This document shows positions 35,871 to 44,868 of a DNA stretch of 64,000 bases, piece after piece. The DNA is from Cupriavidus laharis. Its GTDB lineage: Bacteria; Pseudomonadota; Gammaproteobacteria; Burkholderiales; Burkholderiaceae. The stretch spans positions 124,001 to 188,000 of the forward strand of contig NZ_CAJZAI010000009.1 of NCBI RefSeq assembly GCF_914271435.1, written 5' to 3'. Below the pieces are notes generated by a model. That model made no database searches and had not been told where the DNA came from. It saw nothing but the letters and a program-made list of their open reading frames with translations. Positions within the stretch are counted from its first letter, which is position 1. Each line of letters starts with the position of its first letter. A program made the position numbers and the translations under genes.

Positions 35871-36389
35871 ATGAGCGACCAGCAAAACACCCAGCAGGAA
35901 GACCAACCCTTCTTCAACATCCAGCGCGTGTACCTCAAGGACATGTCGCTCGAGCAGCCGAACTCGCCGGCCATCTTCCTGGAATCGGAAGCGCCGTCGG
36001 TCGAAGTGCAGGTCAACGTGGCCGCTTCGCAGCTGCAGGAAGGCATCTTCGAAGTGGTGGTGACGGGCACCGTGACGACCAAGGTCCAGGAAAAGGTCGC
36101 CTTCCTCGTGGAAGCGCACCAGGCCGGCATCTTCGACATCCGCAACGTGCCGGTCGAGCAGCTCGACCCGCTGCTGGGCATTGCCTGCCCGACCATCCTG
36201 TACCCGTACCTGCGCGGCAACATTGCCGACGTCATCACGCGTGCGGGCTTCCAGGCCATCCACCTGTCGGAAATCAACTTCCAGGCCCTGTACGAGCAGC
36301 GCCTGCAGGCTGCCATGGAAGAAGCCCAGGCCGCCGGCGGCGGCAACAGCGGCATCGTGATGCCCGACGGCAGCCAGGCTCGCCACTGA
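35871..36389 (+). CDS. secB: Protein-export chaperone SecB
   Basis: A 172-residue cytoplasmic chaperone that keeps preproteins unfolded and delivers them to SecA. Family blocks are [42 protein letters not shown], and the SecA-contact region [30 protein letters not shown] broken by short loops. Length is normal, with a Ala/Gly-rich tail. The position between grxC and gpsA is conserved widely in Proteobacteria. Confidence 0.96.
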   Translation: MSDQQNTQQEDQPFFNIQRVYLKDMSLEQPNSPAIFLESEAPSVEVQVNVAASQLQEGIFEVVVTGTVTTKVQEKVAFLVEAHQAGIFDIRNVPVEQLDPLLGIACPTILYPYLRGNIADVITRAGFQAIHLSEINFQALYEQRLQAAMEEAQAAGGGNSGIVMPDGSQARH

Positions 36390-36500
36390 TCCCGGCAGTC
36401 CCGCACTGCCTGACGAAACGGGGCTGCGGCCCCGTTTTGCCTTTCCGGGGCGTGCGCGCCGGATTACCATCGATTGCGCCGATCCACCGTTCGAGCCGCC

Positions 36501-37517
36501 ATGAAACTGACCTTCCTCGGTGCGGGTGCCTGGGGCACCGCACTCGCCAGCCACGCTGCCGCCAACCATGACGTGGTGCTGTGGGGGCGTGATTCCGCCC
36601 AGCTTGCCGCCATGGCGGCAAGCGGCAGCAACGAGGCCTATCTGCCCGGCGTAAAGTTGTCGCCGCGGCTGCGCGTGGAGGCGGATTTCGAACGGGCGGT
36701 CGGTCATGCCGCCGGCGATCCGGATGGCCTCGTGGTTGTGGCCACGCCGGTGTCTGGCCTGCGCGAGATGACCCGCAGGCTCGCGACGCGAGGCGATGGC
36801 CATGTCCGCATGCTGTGGCTGTGCAAGGGGTTCGAGGCCGGCACGCACGCGCTGCCGCACCAGATGGTGCGCGAGGAGCTCGACGTCGCCGGCCGTACCA
36901 GCGGATTCGACTACGGCGTGCTGACCGGCCCCAGCTTTGCCCGCGAGGTGGCGCTGGGCCTGCCGTGCGCGCTGACGGTTGCCGGCAGCGTCCCGGCGCT
37001 GGCCGATTGCGCGCAGGCCGCCTTCCACCACCACGCCATGCGTATCTACGGCAGCGACGACCTGACCGGCGTCGAGGTCGGCGGCGCCGTGAAGAACGTG
37101 CTGGCCATTGCCACCGGCGCCAGCGATGGCCTGGGGCTGGGCCTGAATGCGCGCGCGGCACTGGTCACGCGCGGCCTGGCCGAAATGACGCGGCTGGGCC
37201 TGGCGCTCGGCGGACGCGCGGAGACCTTCATGGGCCTGGCCGGCGTGGGCGACCTGATCCTGACGGCCACCGGCGACCTGTCGCGCAACCGCAAGGTTGG
37301 CCAGCAGCTGGCGGCCGGGCAGAGCCTGGAGCAGATCCTGGCCGGACTCGGGCATGTCGCCGAAGGCGTGCGGTGCGCGCCGGCCGTGGCGGCGCTGGCC
37401 GCTGCCCACAAGGTGGAGATGCCGATCACGCGCGCCGTTTGCGCGGTGCTGTTCGAAGGCCTGAGCGCCGCCGATGCCGTGGCGCAGCTCCTGCAGCGCG
37501 ATGCGCGCGACGAATAG
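36501..37517 (+). CDS. gpsA: Glycerol-3-phosphate dehydrogenase [NAD(P)+]
   Basis: A 338-residue enzyme reducing dihydroxyacetone phosphate to sn-glycerol-3-phosphate for phospholipids. The Rossmann motif is [16 protein letters not shown] at the N-terminus. [19 protein letters not shown] and the catalytic lysine region [21 protein letters not shown] are diagnostic, as is [22 protein letters not shown]. The ATG at 36501 fits the family start. secB is immediately upstream, separated by 111 bases. Confidence 0.96.
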   Translation: MKLTFLGAGAWGTALASHAAANHDVVLWGRDSAQLAAMAASGSNEAYLPGVKLSPRLRVEADFERAVGHAAGDPDGLVVVATPVSGLREMTRRLATRGDGHVRMLWLCKGFEAGTHALPHQMVREELDVAGRTSGFDYGVLTGPSFAREVALGLPCALTVAGSVPALADCAQAAFHHHAMRIYGSDDLTGVEVGGAVKNVLAIATGASDGLGLGLNARAALVTRGLAEMTRLGLALGGRAETFMGLAGVGDLILTATGDLSRNRKVGQQLAAGQSLEQILAGLGHVAEGVRCAPAVAALAAAHKVEMPITRAVCAVLFEGLSAADAVAQLLQRDARDE

Positions 37518-37548
37518 TTCCATCCAGTCTTTTCCGACCCGTTCCGAT

Positions 37549-38526
37549 ATGACTTCCCGCCGCCACGCGCTGATCACGCTTGCCTGCGCCTGCGCCGCCG
37601 GCGCAGTTTCCCCGGCCTGGGCCGACACCTGGCCATCGCGGCCGCTGCGCATGGTGGTGCCGTTCCCGGCAGGATCATCCCCGGACCTGATCGCGCGCCT
37701 GCTCACGGAAAAGCTGGCGGCCACGCTGGGGCAGCCGGTGGTGGTGGAAAACCGCCCGGGCGCCGGCGGCAATATCGGCACCGGCATGGTGGCCAAGGCC
37801 GCGCCCGACGGCTACACGCTGCTGTTCACGATCAACGGGCCGCTGGTGACGGCGCCATCGCTGTCGCGCAACCTCAGCTATGACCCGTTCCGCCAGCTTG
37901 CCCCGATTACTCTGGTGGCGACGTCGCCCAATGTGCTGGTGGTCGATGCGCGCCTGCCCGTGCACAACGTGCACGAGTTCGTGGCGCTGGCGAAGGCAAA
38001 GGCCGGGGCGTTGAACTACGGTTCGGTCGGCAACGGCAGCGCCGCGCACCTGGCCATGGAGCAGCTCAAGGCCATGGCCGGCATCGACCTGCAGCACGTG
38101 CCGTATCCGGGCTTTCCGCAGGTCACCACGGCCATGGTGGGCGGGCAGATCCAGGCCGGCTTCATGGTGCCGGCCATTGCGATGCCGCTCGTCAACGTGG
38201 GCAAGCTGCGCATCCTCGCGGTGACCACCACCGGCCGCACGGCGGTGCTGCCCTCGGTGCCGACCGTTGCCGAATCCGGCTATCCGGGTTTCGAGGCGAT
38301 TTCGTGGCAGGCGGTGCTGGCGCCGGTGGGCACGCCGCCGGCGATCATCGACCGGCTCTACCGCGAACTGGTCGCCATCATCGGCAGCGCCGATGTGCGC
38401 GAGAAGATGCGCGCGCAGTATTTCGTGCCGGCAGGCACGGCGCCGGCATCGCTGCGCCAGACCATGGCGAGCGAGAAGGTGCGCTGGGACAAGGTGATCC
38501 GCGCCGCGGGCGTGCAGCCGGAATAG
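37549..38526 (+). CDS. Tripartite tricarboxylate transporter substrate-binding protein (Bug/TctC family)
   Basis: A 325-residue periplasmic binding protein. The signal peptide (residues about 1-25, ACACAAGAVSPAWA) is followed by the family start WPSRPLRMVVPFPAGSSPD. The loop NRPGAGGNIGTGMVAKAAPDGYTLL and NYGSVGNGSAAHLAMEQLK are hallmarks of the Bug family, which is greatly expanded in Burkholderiales. No TctA or TctB membrane gene is nearby, so it is an orphan binding protein. The ligand, probably a carboxylate, cannot be assigned. The ATG is 31 bases after gpsA. Confidence 0.9.
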   Translation: MTSRRHALITLACACAAGAVSPAWADTWPSRPLRMVVPFPAGSSPDLIARLLTEKLAATLGQPVVVENRPGAGGNIGTGMVAKAAPDGYTLLFTINGPLVTAPSLSRNLSYDPFRQLAPITLVATSPNVLVVDARLPVHNVHEFVALAKAKAGALNYGSVGNGSAAHLAMEQLKAMAGIDLQHVPYPGFPQVTTAMVGGQIQAGFMVPAIAMPLVNVGKLRILAVTTTGRTAVLPSVPTVAESGYPGFEAISWQAVLAPVGTPPAIIDRLYRELVAIIGSADVREKMRAQYFVPAGTAPASLRQTMASEKVRWDKVIRAAGVQPE

Positions 38527-38535
38527 CGCTGGCGC

Positions 38536-39006
38536 TCAGGCGCCGCCGGCAAAGCCGTTCTGGCGCCACGCCTCGAACACGACCACGGCCACCGTATTCG
38601 ACAGGTTCAGGCTGCGGTTGTCGGGCCGCATCGGCAGGCGGATGCGCTGCGACGGCGGGAACCACTCGCGCCGCTCGGGCGCGAGTCCGCGCGTTTCCGA
38701 GCCGAATACGAACCAGTCGCCGGGCTGGAAGCTGACCTGCCCGAATGGCGTCGAGCCGTGCGTGGTGAGCGCGAACATGCGTGCCGGATCGGGCTGCTCG
38801 CTGGCCATCAGTGCGTCCCAGCTCTCATGCACGCGCATCGTCGCGTATTCGTGATAGTCGAGTCCCGCGCGCCGCATGCGGGCATCTTCCAGCGGAAATC
38901 CCAAGGGCTTTACCAAGTGCAATTGCGCGCCGGTATTGGCGCACAGCCGGATCACATTGCCGGTGTTGGGCGGGATCTCCGGTTCGACCAGGACGACGTG
39001 GAACAT
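38536..39006 (-). CDS. trmL: tRNA (cytidine/uridine-34 2-prime-O)-methyltransferase TrmL
   Basis: A 156-residue SPOUT methyltransferase. Residues MFHVVLVEPEIPPNTGNVIR at the start and VFGSETRGLAPE plus IRLPMRPDNRSLNLSNTVAVVVFEAWRQ form the trefoil-knot SAM site. It methylates the ribose at the wobble position of leucine tRNAs. The ATG at 39006 gives the standard length. It is convergent with the Bug-type gene (9-base gap) and downstream of comF on the minus strand. Confidence 0.94.
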   Translation of the reverse strand: MFHVVLVEPEIPPNTGNVIRLCANTGAQLHLVKPLGFPLEDARMRRAGLDYHEYATMRVHESWDALMASEQPDPARMFALTTHGSTPFGQVSFQPGDWFVFGSETRGLAPERREWFPPSQRIRLPMRPDNRSLNLSNTVAVVVFEAWRQNGFAGGA

Positions 39007-39125
39007 GGGGGATTTCCTTGGCAGGGCGGGGCGCCTTGGCCCCGGCATCTCAAAAAACGGTGCGCAGCTTACCGCGCGCCCGCGGCGCTGTCATCCGCCG
39101 CCTTGGTCCTGACGCTATCGGGCTG

Positions 39126-39950
39126 TCATGGCGTGCGCAGCGCAACGATCACGCTGACGCGGGCCGCGCCGTGCGCCTTCAGCGTGTGCGCCGCTTCGTC
39201 CAGCGTGGCGCCCGTCGTCATCACATCATCGACCAGGCCGACGTGCATGCCCGCGAGCGGCAGCGGGCGAGCCACGCGGAATGCGCCGCGCACGTTCATC
39301 TGGCGTTGGGCGAGATCCAGCAGGTGCTGGGTGGCAATGTCGCGCGGGCGCTCCAGCAGCACCGGGTCGCTGGCGATACCCAGGTCGCGCCCAAGTGGCC
39401 GGGCGATCTCCCAGGCCTGGTTGAAGCCGCGTTCGGCCAGCCGCCGCGGCGACAGCGGGATGGGCGCCAGCAGGTCCGGCATTGGCGCGCCGGCGCGCAA
39501 CGCAGCCTGTACGCGGTGCGCGAGTGCGGCGGCGAGCCAGCCGGCCAGCGGCAGCACCTTGCCGTACTTGAGGGCCAGTACCAGCGAGTCCTGCGGAAGG
39601 GCGTAGTCGCCCAGGGTGAATGCCTGGTCAAACGCGGGCCGATGCTGTGCGCACGCCGCGCAGGGTTGGCCGGGCGCGATACCCATCGCGCAGACCGGGC
39701 AGCGCGATACCGGATAGAGGAGCTCGGCGGCGCAGTCACGGCAGACCACCTCGTCCTGCACGACGCCGCACAGCGCGCATGCGCACGGCAGCAGTGCGCG
39801 CGCCAGCCCGCGGACCTGTCCGGCGGCTTTCGCGGCACGCGCGTATACTTGCCGTCCAGCCGCCCGCCAAGGGGTGCGGCTGCCATGCGCGGCAGGTGCT
39901 GCCGCTGCTTCCCTGTTTTCCTGTTGCCTGGTTTTCCCGTGTCCCTGCAT
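39126..39950 (-). CDS. comF: ComF family phosphoribosyltransferase-like protein
   Basis: About 275 residues. An N-terminal zinc region (CACALCGVVQDEVVCRDC, CPVCAMGIAPGQPCAAC) precedes a phosphoribosyltransferase-like domain with the PRPP loop VGLVDDVMTTGATLDEAA and ERGFNQAWEIARPLG. ComF proteins are linked to DNA uptake and single-strand handling. The only in-frame ATG before the zinc region is at 39950, so the start would overlap the divergent methyltransferase. A non-ATG start nearer the cysteines is possible but I see no GTG or TTG there. comM, another competence-linked gene, lies elsewhere in the window. Confidence 0.82.
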   Translation of the reverse strand: MQGHGKTRQQENREAAAAPAAHGSRTPWRAAGRQVYARAAKAAGQVRGLARALLPCACALCGVVQDEVVCRDCAAELLYPVSRCPVCAMGIAPGQPCAACAQHRPAFDQAFTLGDYALPQDSLVLALKYGKVLPLAGWLAAALAHRVQAALRAGAPMPDLLAPIPLSPRRLAERGFNQAWEIARPLGRDLGIASDPVLLERPRDIATQHLLDLAQRQMNVRGAFRVARPLPLAGMHVGLVDDVMTTGATLDEAAHTLKAHGAARVSVIVALRTP

Positions 39951-40886
39951 GCCGCCGATTCTCCCGATGCCTTCCTGCCGCCCACGCGGCTGACCCGGCT
40001 GGCCTTCGACCGGCGCAGTGCCGCGTTTGGCCAGCTCGATTTCCTGCTCGGCGAAATCGGCCGCCGCATGCAGGAGCGCATGGAAGTGGTCCGCCTGTCG
40101 CCGCAACGCGCGCTGGACATCGGCTGCGGGCACGGCCAGGGCCTTGCGGGCCTGCGCGCACGCTTTCCCGACGCGCAGATCGCCGGTCTCGATATTTCCG
40201 GCGCGATGCTCGCCGAAGCGGGCCAGCGCGATCCGCAGCGGCGGCCCGGCTGGGTCGGCCGCCTGCTCGGCAAGCGCCCGCTGTTCGACCTGGTCCAGGG
40301 CGATCTTGCCACACTGCCCTTTGCGCCCGGCAGCTTCGACCTGCTGTGGTCCAACCTGGCGCTGCACTGGCATCCGGAGCCGCACCGCGTGTTCCCGGAA
40401 TGGCACCGCGTGACGCGCGACGAAGGCCTGGTGATGTTTTCGCTGTTCGGGCCCGACACGCTGGGCGAACTGCGCGCAGCCTTCGCGGAAGTCGATGCCG
40501 TGAGCCATACGTTGCGATTTGTCGACATGCACGACATCGGCGACATGCTGGTGCACAGCGGGTGGTCCACGCCGGTCATGGACATGGAAACGCTGACCGT
40601 GACCTATGAGTCGCCCCAGACGCTGCTGCGCGAGGTGCAGGCCTTCGGTGGCTTGCGCGCGCACCCCGATGCGCGCCGTGCCGGCCTGCATGGCCGGCGC
40701 TGGTACGAGGCGGCATGCGCAGCGCTGGACCGCCGGCGCAATGCCGACGGCGTGATTCCGCTGACCTTCGAGATCGTCTATGGCCACGCGTGGAAACTGC
40801 CCCCGCGTGGTGCGCAGCAGGTGGACGAACTGGGCCGCGCGGTCGTGCCGCTCGACAAGATCGGCCGGGCCCGGCCGCGGCGCTGA
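39939..40886 (+). CDS. SAM-dependent methyltransferase, BioC-like
   Basis: About 315 residues of a class I methyltransferase. The family start RLTRLAFDRRSAAFG leads to the SAM motif ALDIGCGHGQGLAGL, then AGLDISGAML, DLVQGDLATLPFAPGSFDLLWSNLALHW and HRVTRDEGLVMFSLFGPDTLGEL. The last part resembles malonyl-ACP O-methyltransferases (BioC), but no biotin genes are nearby. The GTG at 39939 is one start; an ATG at 39885 has AAGGGG 10 bases upstream but adds a cysteine-rich, non-conserved leader. Either way it overlaps the divergent comF start region. Confidence 0.85.
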   Translation: MSLHAADSPDAFLPPTRLTRLAFDRRSAAFGQLDFLLGEIGRRMQERMEVVRLSPQRALDIGCGHGQGLAGLRARFPDAQIAGLDISGAMLAEAGQRDPQRRPGWVGRLLGKRPLFDLVQGDLATLPFAPGSFDLLWSNLALHWHPEPHRVFPEWHRVTRDEGLVMFSLFGPDTLGELRAAFAEVDAVSHTLRFVDMHDIGDMLVHSGWSTPVMDMETLTVTYESPQTLLREVQAFGGLRAHPDARRAGLHGRRWYEAACAALDRRRNADGVIPLTFEIVYGHAWKLPPRGAQQVDELGRAVVPLDKIGRARPRR

Positions 40887-41035
40887 GCGGTTATGACTGA
40901 ATTGACTTCCGTGTAGGGACAGGGCGGGCCGATTGCCCGCGAAGCCGCGCCGGTATTGGCTTTGCGGGGCATTTCATCGGTGGTGGTCAAGCACAAATCC
41001 TTACGGCGCGCAAGCGCCTTGGTCAATGTGCGGTC

Positions 41036-41064
41036 TTGTCCGTGTATGCGAAGCGCCCTATAAT
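41036..41064 (+). promoter_or_regulatory. Sigma-70 promoter of the DUF2244/cytochrome oxidase region
   Basis: TTGTCC (41036) and TATAAT (41059) are separated by 17 bases. Initiation near 41071 would give a leader of about 107 bases to the DUF2244 start codon. The downstream genes are on the same strand without a visible terminator until 46780. The 291-base gap upstream has no coding signal. Confidence 0.7.
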
Positions 41065-41177
41065 GCGCCAGTTTGTCGCAGTGGTCCCCTGGCACAAGAA
41101 CGTCCTGGAGTTGCACTCGCACGGTGCACCTGGGGCGCAATCGTCCCGGGTGTGCATCCGATGCAGAGTGGTTGGCG

Positions 41178-41687
41178 ATGCAAGACTTGGGTATCGCACT
41201 CCAGACGGCAAGTGGTGACTCCGGCGGAAATCTCGACGGACCTCCCCCCGCGCCCCACGACTGGCTGATGAAGCGGAATTGCTCGCTTTCCCCACGCCAG
41301 GTCGGCTGGTTTTACCTCTCGATCTTCACTGTCTCGCTTGCCATCGCGTTGTTTTTCGCGGTGCAAGGGTCCTGGCTCGTGCTGCCGTTTGCCGGTCTGG
41401 ACCTGCTCGGACTGGGGATTGCTCTGCTTGTGTATGCGCGTCATGCGACGGACTATGAGCGTGTCAGCATCAACGACGGCGTGCTGGTCGTGGAGACAGC
41501 CAGTGCGCAGCGGTTGACGCGCCAGGAATTCAACCCGCACTGGGTGCGGGTCGAACTGGGGGAATCGCCCTGTGCGCTGGTGACGCTGCGCTCGGGCGGG
41601 CGCGTTGTACAGGTGGGGTGCTATCTGGACCTGAACAAGCGGCGCAAGTTCGCCCAGGAGCTCGCAGCGGCCCTGCGCCGCCTCTGA
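41178..41687 (+). CDS. DUF2244 domain membrane protein
   Basis: A 169-residue protein with two hydrophobic helices close together (GWFYLSIFTVSLAIALFFA and LVLPFAGLDLLGLGIALLVYA) and a C-terminal soluble part with WVRVELGESPCALVTLRSGGR. This is the DUF2244 family, often found just before the cytochrome c oxidase operon in Alpha- and Betaproteobacteria. Its function is not established; assembly or insertion of the oxidase is a guess from position. The ATG at 41178 is used because the longer frame includes the promoter and non-conserved residues. Confidence 0.82.
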   Translation: MQDLGIALQTASGDSGGNLDGPPPAPHDWLMKRNCSLSPRQVGWFYLSIFTVSLAIALFFAVQGSWLVLPFAGLDLLGLGIALLVYARHATDYERVSINDGVLVVETASAQRLTRQEFNPHWVRVELGESPCALVTLRSGGRVVQVGCYLDLNKRRKFAQELAAALRRL

Positions 41688-41745
41688 GAGGTGGCGGGGG
41701 CGGAGGCGGGGACAGATTTGAATCTGTAAATTGGGTAGATAACAA

Positions 41746-43011
41746 ATGAAAATGTGGAAGAAGGCATCCGCAGTTTGTCTGGCGAGCGCATCCCTGCTAG
41801 CCAGCCAGGCGGCCCTGGCGGTCAGTGACATGCCCGGCGGTCCCGCCGTGCGTCAGCTGAACCTGACCGAGCCGGTCACCAAGATCGCCGAGCAGATTCA
41901 CTGGCTGAACTGGATGATGCTGATCATCTGCACGGTGATCTTCGTCGCCGTGTTCAGCGTGATGTTCTATTCCGTGTTCACGCACCGCAAGGCCAAGGGT
42001 GCGAAGCCCGCCTCCTTCCACGAAAGCATCACGGTCGAAGTGGTCTGGACCATCGTCCCGTTCCTGATCGTGATCGCCATGGCCCTGCCGGCCACCAAGA
42101 CCGTGGTGGCCATGAAGGACACCACCAACTCCGATGTCACCATCAAGGCCACCGGCTACCAGTGGAAGTGGGGCTACGACTACCTGAAGGGCGAGGGCGA
42201 AGGCATTTCCTTCGTGTCGACCCTGACCACTCCGCGCGAACAGATCAACAACGAAGCGCCGAAGTCCAACACCTACCTGATGGAGGTGGACAACGAGCTG
42301 GTGGTGCCCGTCAACAAGAAGGTGCGCATCGTCACCACGGCCAACGACGTGATCCACGCCTGGATGATCCCGGCCTTCGGCGTCAAGCAGGATGCGATCC
42401 CCGGCTTCGTGCGCGACACCTGGTTCAAGGCCGAGAAGGTCGGCGTGTACCGTGGCCAGTGCGCCGAGCTCTGCGGCAAGGAGCACGCCTTCATGCCGAT
42501 CGTCGTGCGCGTCGTGTCCGACGCCGACTACACCAAATGGGTCGACGGCAAGAAGAAGGAAATGGCTGCCAAGGCCGATGATCCGAACAAGACCTGGACG
42601 CTGGACGAAATGAAGGTCCGCGGCGAGAAGGTCTACACCGCCAACTGCGCGGTCTGCCACCAGCCGAACGGCAAGGGCGGCGGTGCGTTCCCGGCGCTGG
42701 ACGGCTCCAAGATCGTGAACGGCCCGAAGGCTGGCCAGATGCACATCATGCTGGAAGGCAAGAACGCCATGCCGTCGTGGAAGCAGTTGTCCGATACCGA
42801 ACTGGCTGCAGCGATGACCTATGTGCGCAACAGCTGGAGCAACAAGACCGGCGAAGTGATCCAGCCCAGCGACTTCATGAATGCCCGCGCCGGCAAGTTC
42901 CCCGAAGGCGGCGGCGCTGCAGGCGGCGACGCACCGAAGGCGGAAGCCACGCCCGCCAAGGACCAGGGCAGCAAGCAGGCTAGCACCGCGGGCAACCGCA
43001 CCGCGGGCTGA
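41746..43011 (+). CDS. ctaC: Cytochrome c oxidase subunit II with fused cytochrome c domain
   Basis: A 421-residue subunit of the aa3 oxidase. A signal peptide (to SQAALAVS) is followed by two transmembrane helices (IHWLNWMMLIICTVIFVAVF; VVWTIVPFLIVIAMALPATK). The CuA domain has the ligand run GQCAELCGKEHAFM. It continues into a cytochrome c domain with CAVCH and a later Met-rich segment, so this is the caa3-like fused form. A low-complexity tail (PKAEATPAKDQGSKQ) closes the protein. It accepts electrons from cytochrome c in the periplasm and passes them to subunit I. Confidence 0.94.
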   Translation: MKMWKKASAVCLASASLLASQAALAVSDMPGGPAVRQLNLTEPVTKIAEQIHWLNWMMLIICTVIFVAVFSVMFYSVFTHRKAKGAKPASFHESITVEVVWTIVPFLIVIAMALPATKTVVAMKDTTNSDVTIKATGYQWKWGYDYLKGEGEGISFVSTLTTPREQINNEAPKSNTYLMEVDNELVVPVNKKVRIVTTANDVIHAWMIPAFGVKQDAIPGFVRDTWFKAEKVGVYRGQCAELCGKEHAFMPIVVRVVSDADYTKWVDGKKKEMAAKADDPNKTWTLDEMKVRGEKVYTANCAVCHQPNGKGGGAFPALDGSKIVNGPKAGQMHIMLEGKNAMPSWKQLSDTELAAAMTYVRNSWSNKTGEVIQPSDFMNARAGKFPEGGGAAGGDAPKAEATPAKDQGSKQASTAGNRTAG

Positions 43012-43049
43012 CCGGCTGAAGACAGGACAGGATTAGAGGAGCATTTGCG

Positions 43050-44657
43050 ATGAGTACTGCTACCCCCGACGCAATCGGCCACCCGCACGATCATGCGCAT
43101 GACGACCACGCGCATGATCACCCGCATGGCTGGCGCCGCTGGTTGTTCGCCACCAACCACAAGGACATCGGCACGCTGTACCTGCTGTTCTCGTTCACCA
43201 TGCTGCTGTCGGGCGGCGTGCTGGCGCTGCTGATCCGCCTGGAGCTGTTCGAGCCGGGCCTGCAGTTCTTCCGCCCCGAACTGTTCAACCAGTTCACCAC
43301 CATGCACGGCCTGGTCATGGTGTTCGGCGCGATCATGCCGGCCTTCGTGGGCTTCGCCAACTGGATGATCCCGCTGCAGATCGGCGCATCCGACATGGCG
43401 TTCGCGCGCATGAACAACTTCAGCTTCTGGCTGATGCCGCCCGCGGCGCTGCTGCTGGCCGGCTCGTTTTTCGCCCCGGGCGGCGCCACCGCCGCCGGCT
43501 GGACGCTGTACGCGCCGCTGTCGGTGCAAATGGGCCCGGGCATGGACATGGCCATCTTCGCCATGCACATCATGGGCGCGTCGTCGATCATGGGCTCGAT
43601 CAACATCATCGTGACCGTCCTCAACATGCGCGCCCCGGGCATGACGCTGATGAAGATGCCGATGTTCTGCTGGACGTGGCTCATCACCGCCTACCTGCTG
43701 ATCGCCGTGATGCCCGTGCTGGCAGGCGCCATCACCATGGTGCTGACCGACCGCCACTTCGGCACGAGCTTCTTCTCGGCCGCCGGCGGCGGCGATCCTG
43801 TGATGTACCAGCACATCTTCTGGTTCTTCGGCCACCCCGAGGTGTACATCATGATCCTGCCGGCATTCGGGATCATCTCGCACGTGGTGCCGGCCTTCGC
43901 CCGCAAGCGCCTGTTCGGCTACAGCTCGATGGTGTACGCGACCTCCTCGATCGCCATCCTGTCGTTCATCGTGTGGGCGCACCACATGTTCACGACCGGC
44001 ATGCCGGTGACGGGCCAGCTGTTCTTCATGTACGCGACCATGCTGATCGCGGTGCCGACGGCCGTGAAGATCTTCAACTGGATCGCCACCATGTGGCGCG
44101 GCTCGATGACGTTCGAGACCCCGATGCTGTTCGCGATCGGCTTCATCTTCGTGTTCACCATCGGCGGCTTCACCGGCCTGATGCCGGCGGTGGCCCCGAT
44201 CGACATCCAGCTGCAGGACACCTACTTCATCGTGGCGCACTTCCACTATGTGCTGGTGGCGGGCTCGCTGTTCGCACTGTTCGCGGGCTTCTACTACTGG
44301 GGCCCGAAGTGGAGCGGTTTCATGTACAACGAAACCCGCGGCCAGATCCACTTCTGGGGTTCGCTGATCTTCTTCAACGTCACCTTCTTCCCGATGCACT
44401 TCCTGGGCTTGGCCGGCATGCCGCGTCGCTATGCCGACTACCCGACCCAGTTCGCGGACTTCAACGCGATCGCGTCGATCGGAGCCCTGGGCTTCGGCCT
44501 GATGCAGGTGTACTTCTTCTTCTTCGTGGTGCTGCCGTCGTACCGTGGCGGCGAGAAGGCCGCGGACAAGCCCTGGGATGGTGCCGAGGGCCTGGAGTGG
44601 ACCGTGCCGTCGCCGGCCCCGTTCCACACCTTTGAAGTGCCGCCGCAAGTTCGCTAA
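43050..44657 (+). CDS. ctaD: Cytochrome c oxidase subunit I
   Basis: A 535-residue membrane protein with twelve predicted helices. The N-terminus is histidine- and aspartate-rich (HPHDHAHDDHAHDH). Heme and CuB ligands are in NQFTTMHGLVMVFGA (heme a), FWFFGHPEVYIMILPAFG (CuB His and crosslinked Tyr), AHHMF (CuB) and FIVAHFHYVLVAGSLFA (heme a and a3). It reduces oxygen to water and pumps protons. It follows ctaC by 38 bases. A CuB ligand set and the Glu of HPEV indicate an A-type heme-copper oxidase. Confidence 0.97.
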   Translation: MSTATPDAIGHPHDHAHDDHAHDHPHGWRRWLFATNHKDIGTLYLLFSFTMLLSGGVLALLIRLELFEPGLQFFRPELFNQFTTMHGLVMVFGAIMPAFVGFANWMIPLQIGASDMAFARMNNFSFWLMPPAALLLAGSFFAPGGATAAGWTLYAPLSVQMGPGMDMAIFAMHIMGASSIMGSINIIVTVLNMRAPGMTLMKMPMFCWTWLITAYLLIAVMPVLAGAITMVLTDRHFGTSFFSAAGGGDPVMYQHIFWFFGHPEVYIMILPAFGIISHVVPAFARKRLFGYSSMVYATSSIAILSFIVWAHHMFTTGMPVTGQLFFMYATMLIAVPTAVKIFNWIATMWRGSMTFETPMLFAIGFIFVFTIGGFTGLMPAVAPIDIQLQDTYFIVAHFHYVLVAGSLFALFAGFYYWGPKWSGFMYNETRGQIHFWGSLIFFNVTFFPMHFLGLAGMPRRYADYPTQFADFNAIASIGALGFGLMQVYFFFFVVLPSYRGGEKAADKPWDGAEGLEWTVPSPAPFHTFEVPPQVR

Positions 44658-44719
44658 GCACTGAACGCAACAAGGCACGGAGGGCGCCAGCCGCCTTCCG
44701 TGCCGGCAGGTAACACAAG

Positions 44720-44851
44720 ATGCAGGCTCCACAAAAAAACCCATCGCAAGCAGACCAGAAAGCCGCCAACCGGCGCCTGGGGTTGATCCTGTTGTCGATC
44801 GTGGTGGTTTTCTTTCTGGGGTTCTTCGCCAAGATGGTTTTCCTTGGCTGA
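44720..44851 (+). CDS. 43-residue single-helix protein in the oxidase operon
   Basis: A short frame between ctaD and ctaG, beginning MQAPQKNPSQADQKAANRRL and ending with one hydrophobic helix (LILLSIVVVFFLGFFAKMVF). It is preceded by GGCAGGTAACACAAG and fits the 212-base gap without overlapping its neighbours. Such tiny oxidase-associated proteins are seen between coxA and ctaG in other Burkholderiales and are proposed to help assembly. It is too short for most gene finders. The function is inferred from position only. Confidence 0.72.
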   Translation: MQAPQKNPSQADQKAANRRLGLILLSIVVVFFLGFFAKMVFLG

Positions 44852-44868
44852 AGCTGCGAGGTAGCGGG

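Noticed and set aside
38781..39938. The in-frame upstream extension of the BioC-like methyltransferase on the plus strand.
   Set aside because: It lies antisense to trmL and comF and has no methyltransferase homology before about 39960.
42819..44744. A 641-residue histidine-rich frame on the minus strand across ctaD.
   Set aside because: It is the antisense of the cytochrome oxidase subunit I gene, whose conserved heme-copper motifs are unmistakable. The histidine and aspartate content is an artefact of the high-GC codon bias.
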